Source: Acidobacteriota bacterium (GTDB taxonomy: Bacteria > Acidobacteriota > Vicinamibacteria > Vicinamibacterales > 2-12-FULL-66-21). From it: a DNA stretch of 5,440 nt. This document shows, one piece after another, positions 4,629-5,440 of this stretch. The translations under genes and the position numbers were made by a program. The stretch is taken from assembly GCA_020200195.1 (NCBI GenBank), contig JAIVJE010000374.1:1-5440 (forward strand), read 5' to 3'. Numbering within the stretch: the stretch's first letter is position 1; every line of letters begins with the position of its first letter. The notes under the pieces were generated by a model that was not told the origin of the DNA, did not search any database, and saw only the letters and a program-made list of their open reading frames with translations.

Positions 4629-5440
4629 ATGCTGCGCAAACGCGACCACGGGGCTCTGACGTCTGCGGATCTGAAGCCAATCCTTCAGCGCCTTCGCGCG
4701 ACCAATCAGTCGATCGCACGCGCGTTCCCGGGCGACGCAGGTGAGCGTCAGCCGGTGCACACCGTGTATGGCGGCGCGCACCTGTTCAAAGCCGACTCTG
4801 CGCCGAAACTTGGCGCGCTTGCGATCGCCGCACTCGACGAATACGCCGCCGACGATGAGACATTCGCACGCGCGTTCGTGCCGGGCAACGACAGAGCGCT
4901 CGCCACAACCGTCCGGTCGCGCGTCATCGAGAAGCTCCGTCGAGAGCCGGTCGAGGATTTCCGCATTGATTTCGAAGACGGTTATGGCAACCGTTCCGAC
5001 GATGAGGAGGACAGCCATGCCCGTTCGGCCGCAGAGCAGGTCGCCCTGGGTCTCCGATCGAAGACGTTGCCGCCGTTCATCGGCATTCGCATCAAGCCGC
5101 TCTCGAGGGAGCTCCACAGCCGCAGCCTCCGAACGCTGGACCTCTTCGTCACGACGCTGGCCCGCACCAGAGGCGCCCGGATCCCTCCGAATTTCGTCGT
5201 CACGATCCCCAAGGTCATGGCGCCCGGCCACGTCTCGGCAGTCGCGCGCGCCTGTGCCGCCTTGGAGCGGCGCCTCCGGCTGACGCCTGGCGTACTCAGA
5301 CTCGAGCTCATGATCGAAACGCCGCAGTCCATCCTGGCGCCGGACGGATCGTCGGCGCTGCGCGGGCTGGTGGTGGCCGGTGACGGACGAGTGTCAGGCG
5401 TACACTTCGGCACCTACGATTACACCGCGCTCTGCGGGAT
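4629..5440 (+). CDS. CitE/HpcH-like aldolase-fold protein, DUF6986 type (3' end cut off)
   Basis: The frame stays open from ATG 4629 to the window edge (270 codons); I recall about 400 residues for the full family. Its blocks resemble the HpcH/HpaI-CitE lyase superfamily (TIM barrel, divalent metal, acyl or 2-oxoacid substrates): RIDFEDGYG at 112-120 with acidic Asp114, Glu116 and Asp117; GIRIKP (152-157); IPKV (193-196); IETPQSIL (229-236), where Glu230 is a likely metal ligand; and HFGTYDYT (259-266), comparable to the superfamily's FG-x-x-D strand. The early PVHTVYGGAHLF (42-53) is typical of the DUF6986 group. It has no signal peptide. It follows uraH by 13 bp without a clear Shine-Dalgarno sequence. 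The exact reaction is not known to me. Its place in a urate operon suggests a substrate such as glyoxylate or ureidoglycolate, which is inference. Confidence 0.8.
   Translation, partial: MLRKRDHGALTSADLKPILQRLRATNQSIARAFPGDAGERQPVHTVYGGAHLFKADSAPKLGALAIAALDEYAADDETFARAFVPGNDRALATTVRSRVIEKLRREPVEDFRIDFEDGYGNRSDDEEDSHARSAAEQVALGLRSKTLPPFIGIRIKPLSRELHSRSLRTLDLFVTTLARTRGARIPPNFVVTIPKVMAPGHVSAVARACAALERRLRLTPGVLRLELMIETPQSILAPDGSSALRGLVVAGDGRVSGVHFGTYDYTALCG

Noticed and set aside
1..5440. CRISPR array, tRNA or rRNA gene, integrase, transposase or defence system.
   Set aside because: No regularly spaced repeats, cloverleaf-like sequence, rRNA-like stretch or mobility protein was seen; nearly all of the window is explained by metabolic genes.

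Overview
This is a GC-rich (roughly two-thirds G+C), densely coding bacterial window dominated by one metabolic theme: breakdown of uric acid. Codon use, the compact layout, weak or absent Shine-Dalgarno sequences and a short palindromic repeat built around GTCCGGCTGAAGCCGGAC suggest an uncultured or soil bacterium, possibly Acidobacteriota (Vicinamibacteria-like). That assignment rests on recalled resemblance and is only moderately supported.

Layout. At the left edge is the 3' end of a plus-strand TrmO-type tRNA methyltransferase gene (2-310), unrelated to purines. It converges with a minus-strand pair, alc (836-1852) then uraD (358-858), which overlap by 23 bp. Starting close to the alc start and pointing the other way is a plus-strand series: uricase (1884-2720), allantoinase allB (2748-4130), 5-hydroxyisourate hydrolase uraH (4271-4615), and a CitE/HpcH-like TIM-barrel protein that I recognise as the DUF6986 type (4629 to the right edge, cut off). 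The only intergenic stretch of note is 4131-4270, which holds one good and one degraded palindrome copy, a 10-bp hairpin candidate and a -10-like box.

How the genes work together. Uricase oxidises urate to 5-hydroxyisourate, UraH hydrolyses it to OHCU, UraD decarboxylates OHCU to (S)-allantoin, AllB opens the ring to allantoate, and allantoicase releases urea and ureidoglycolate. All five steps are present with their key residues. What is not visible is an enzyme for ureidoglycolate (ureidoglycolate lyase), a xanthine dehydrogenase, a transporter or a regulator. The last gene, a CitE-superfamily lyase of unknown reaction, is the best candidate for something new: by position and fold it could act on the glyoxylate or ureidoglycolate end of the pathway.

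Other points are a repeat that supplies the allantoinase stop codon and a 13-residue tail, an extended -10 box for the uricase arm that lies inside the alc coding sequence, and a -10-like box only 12 bases before the allB start codon.
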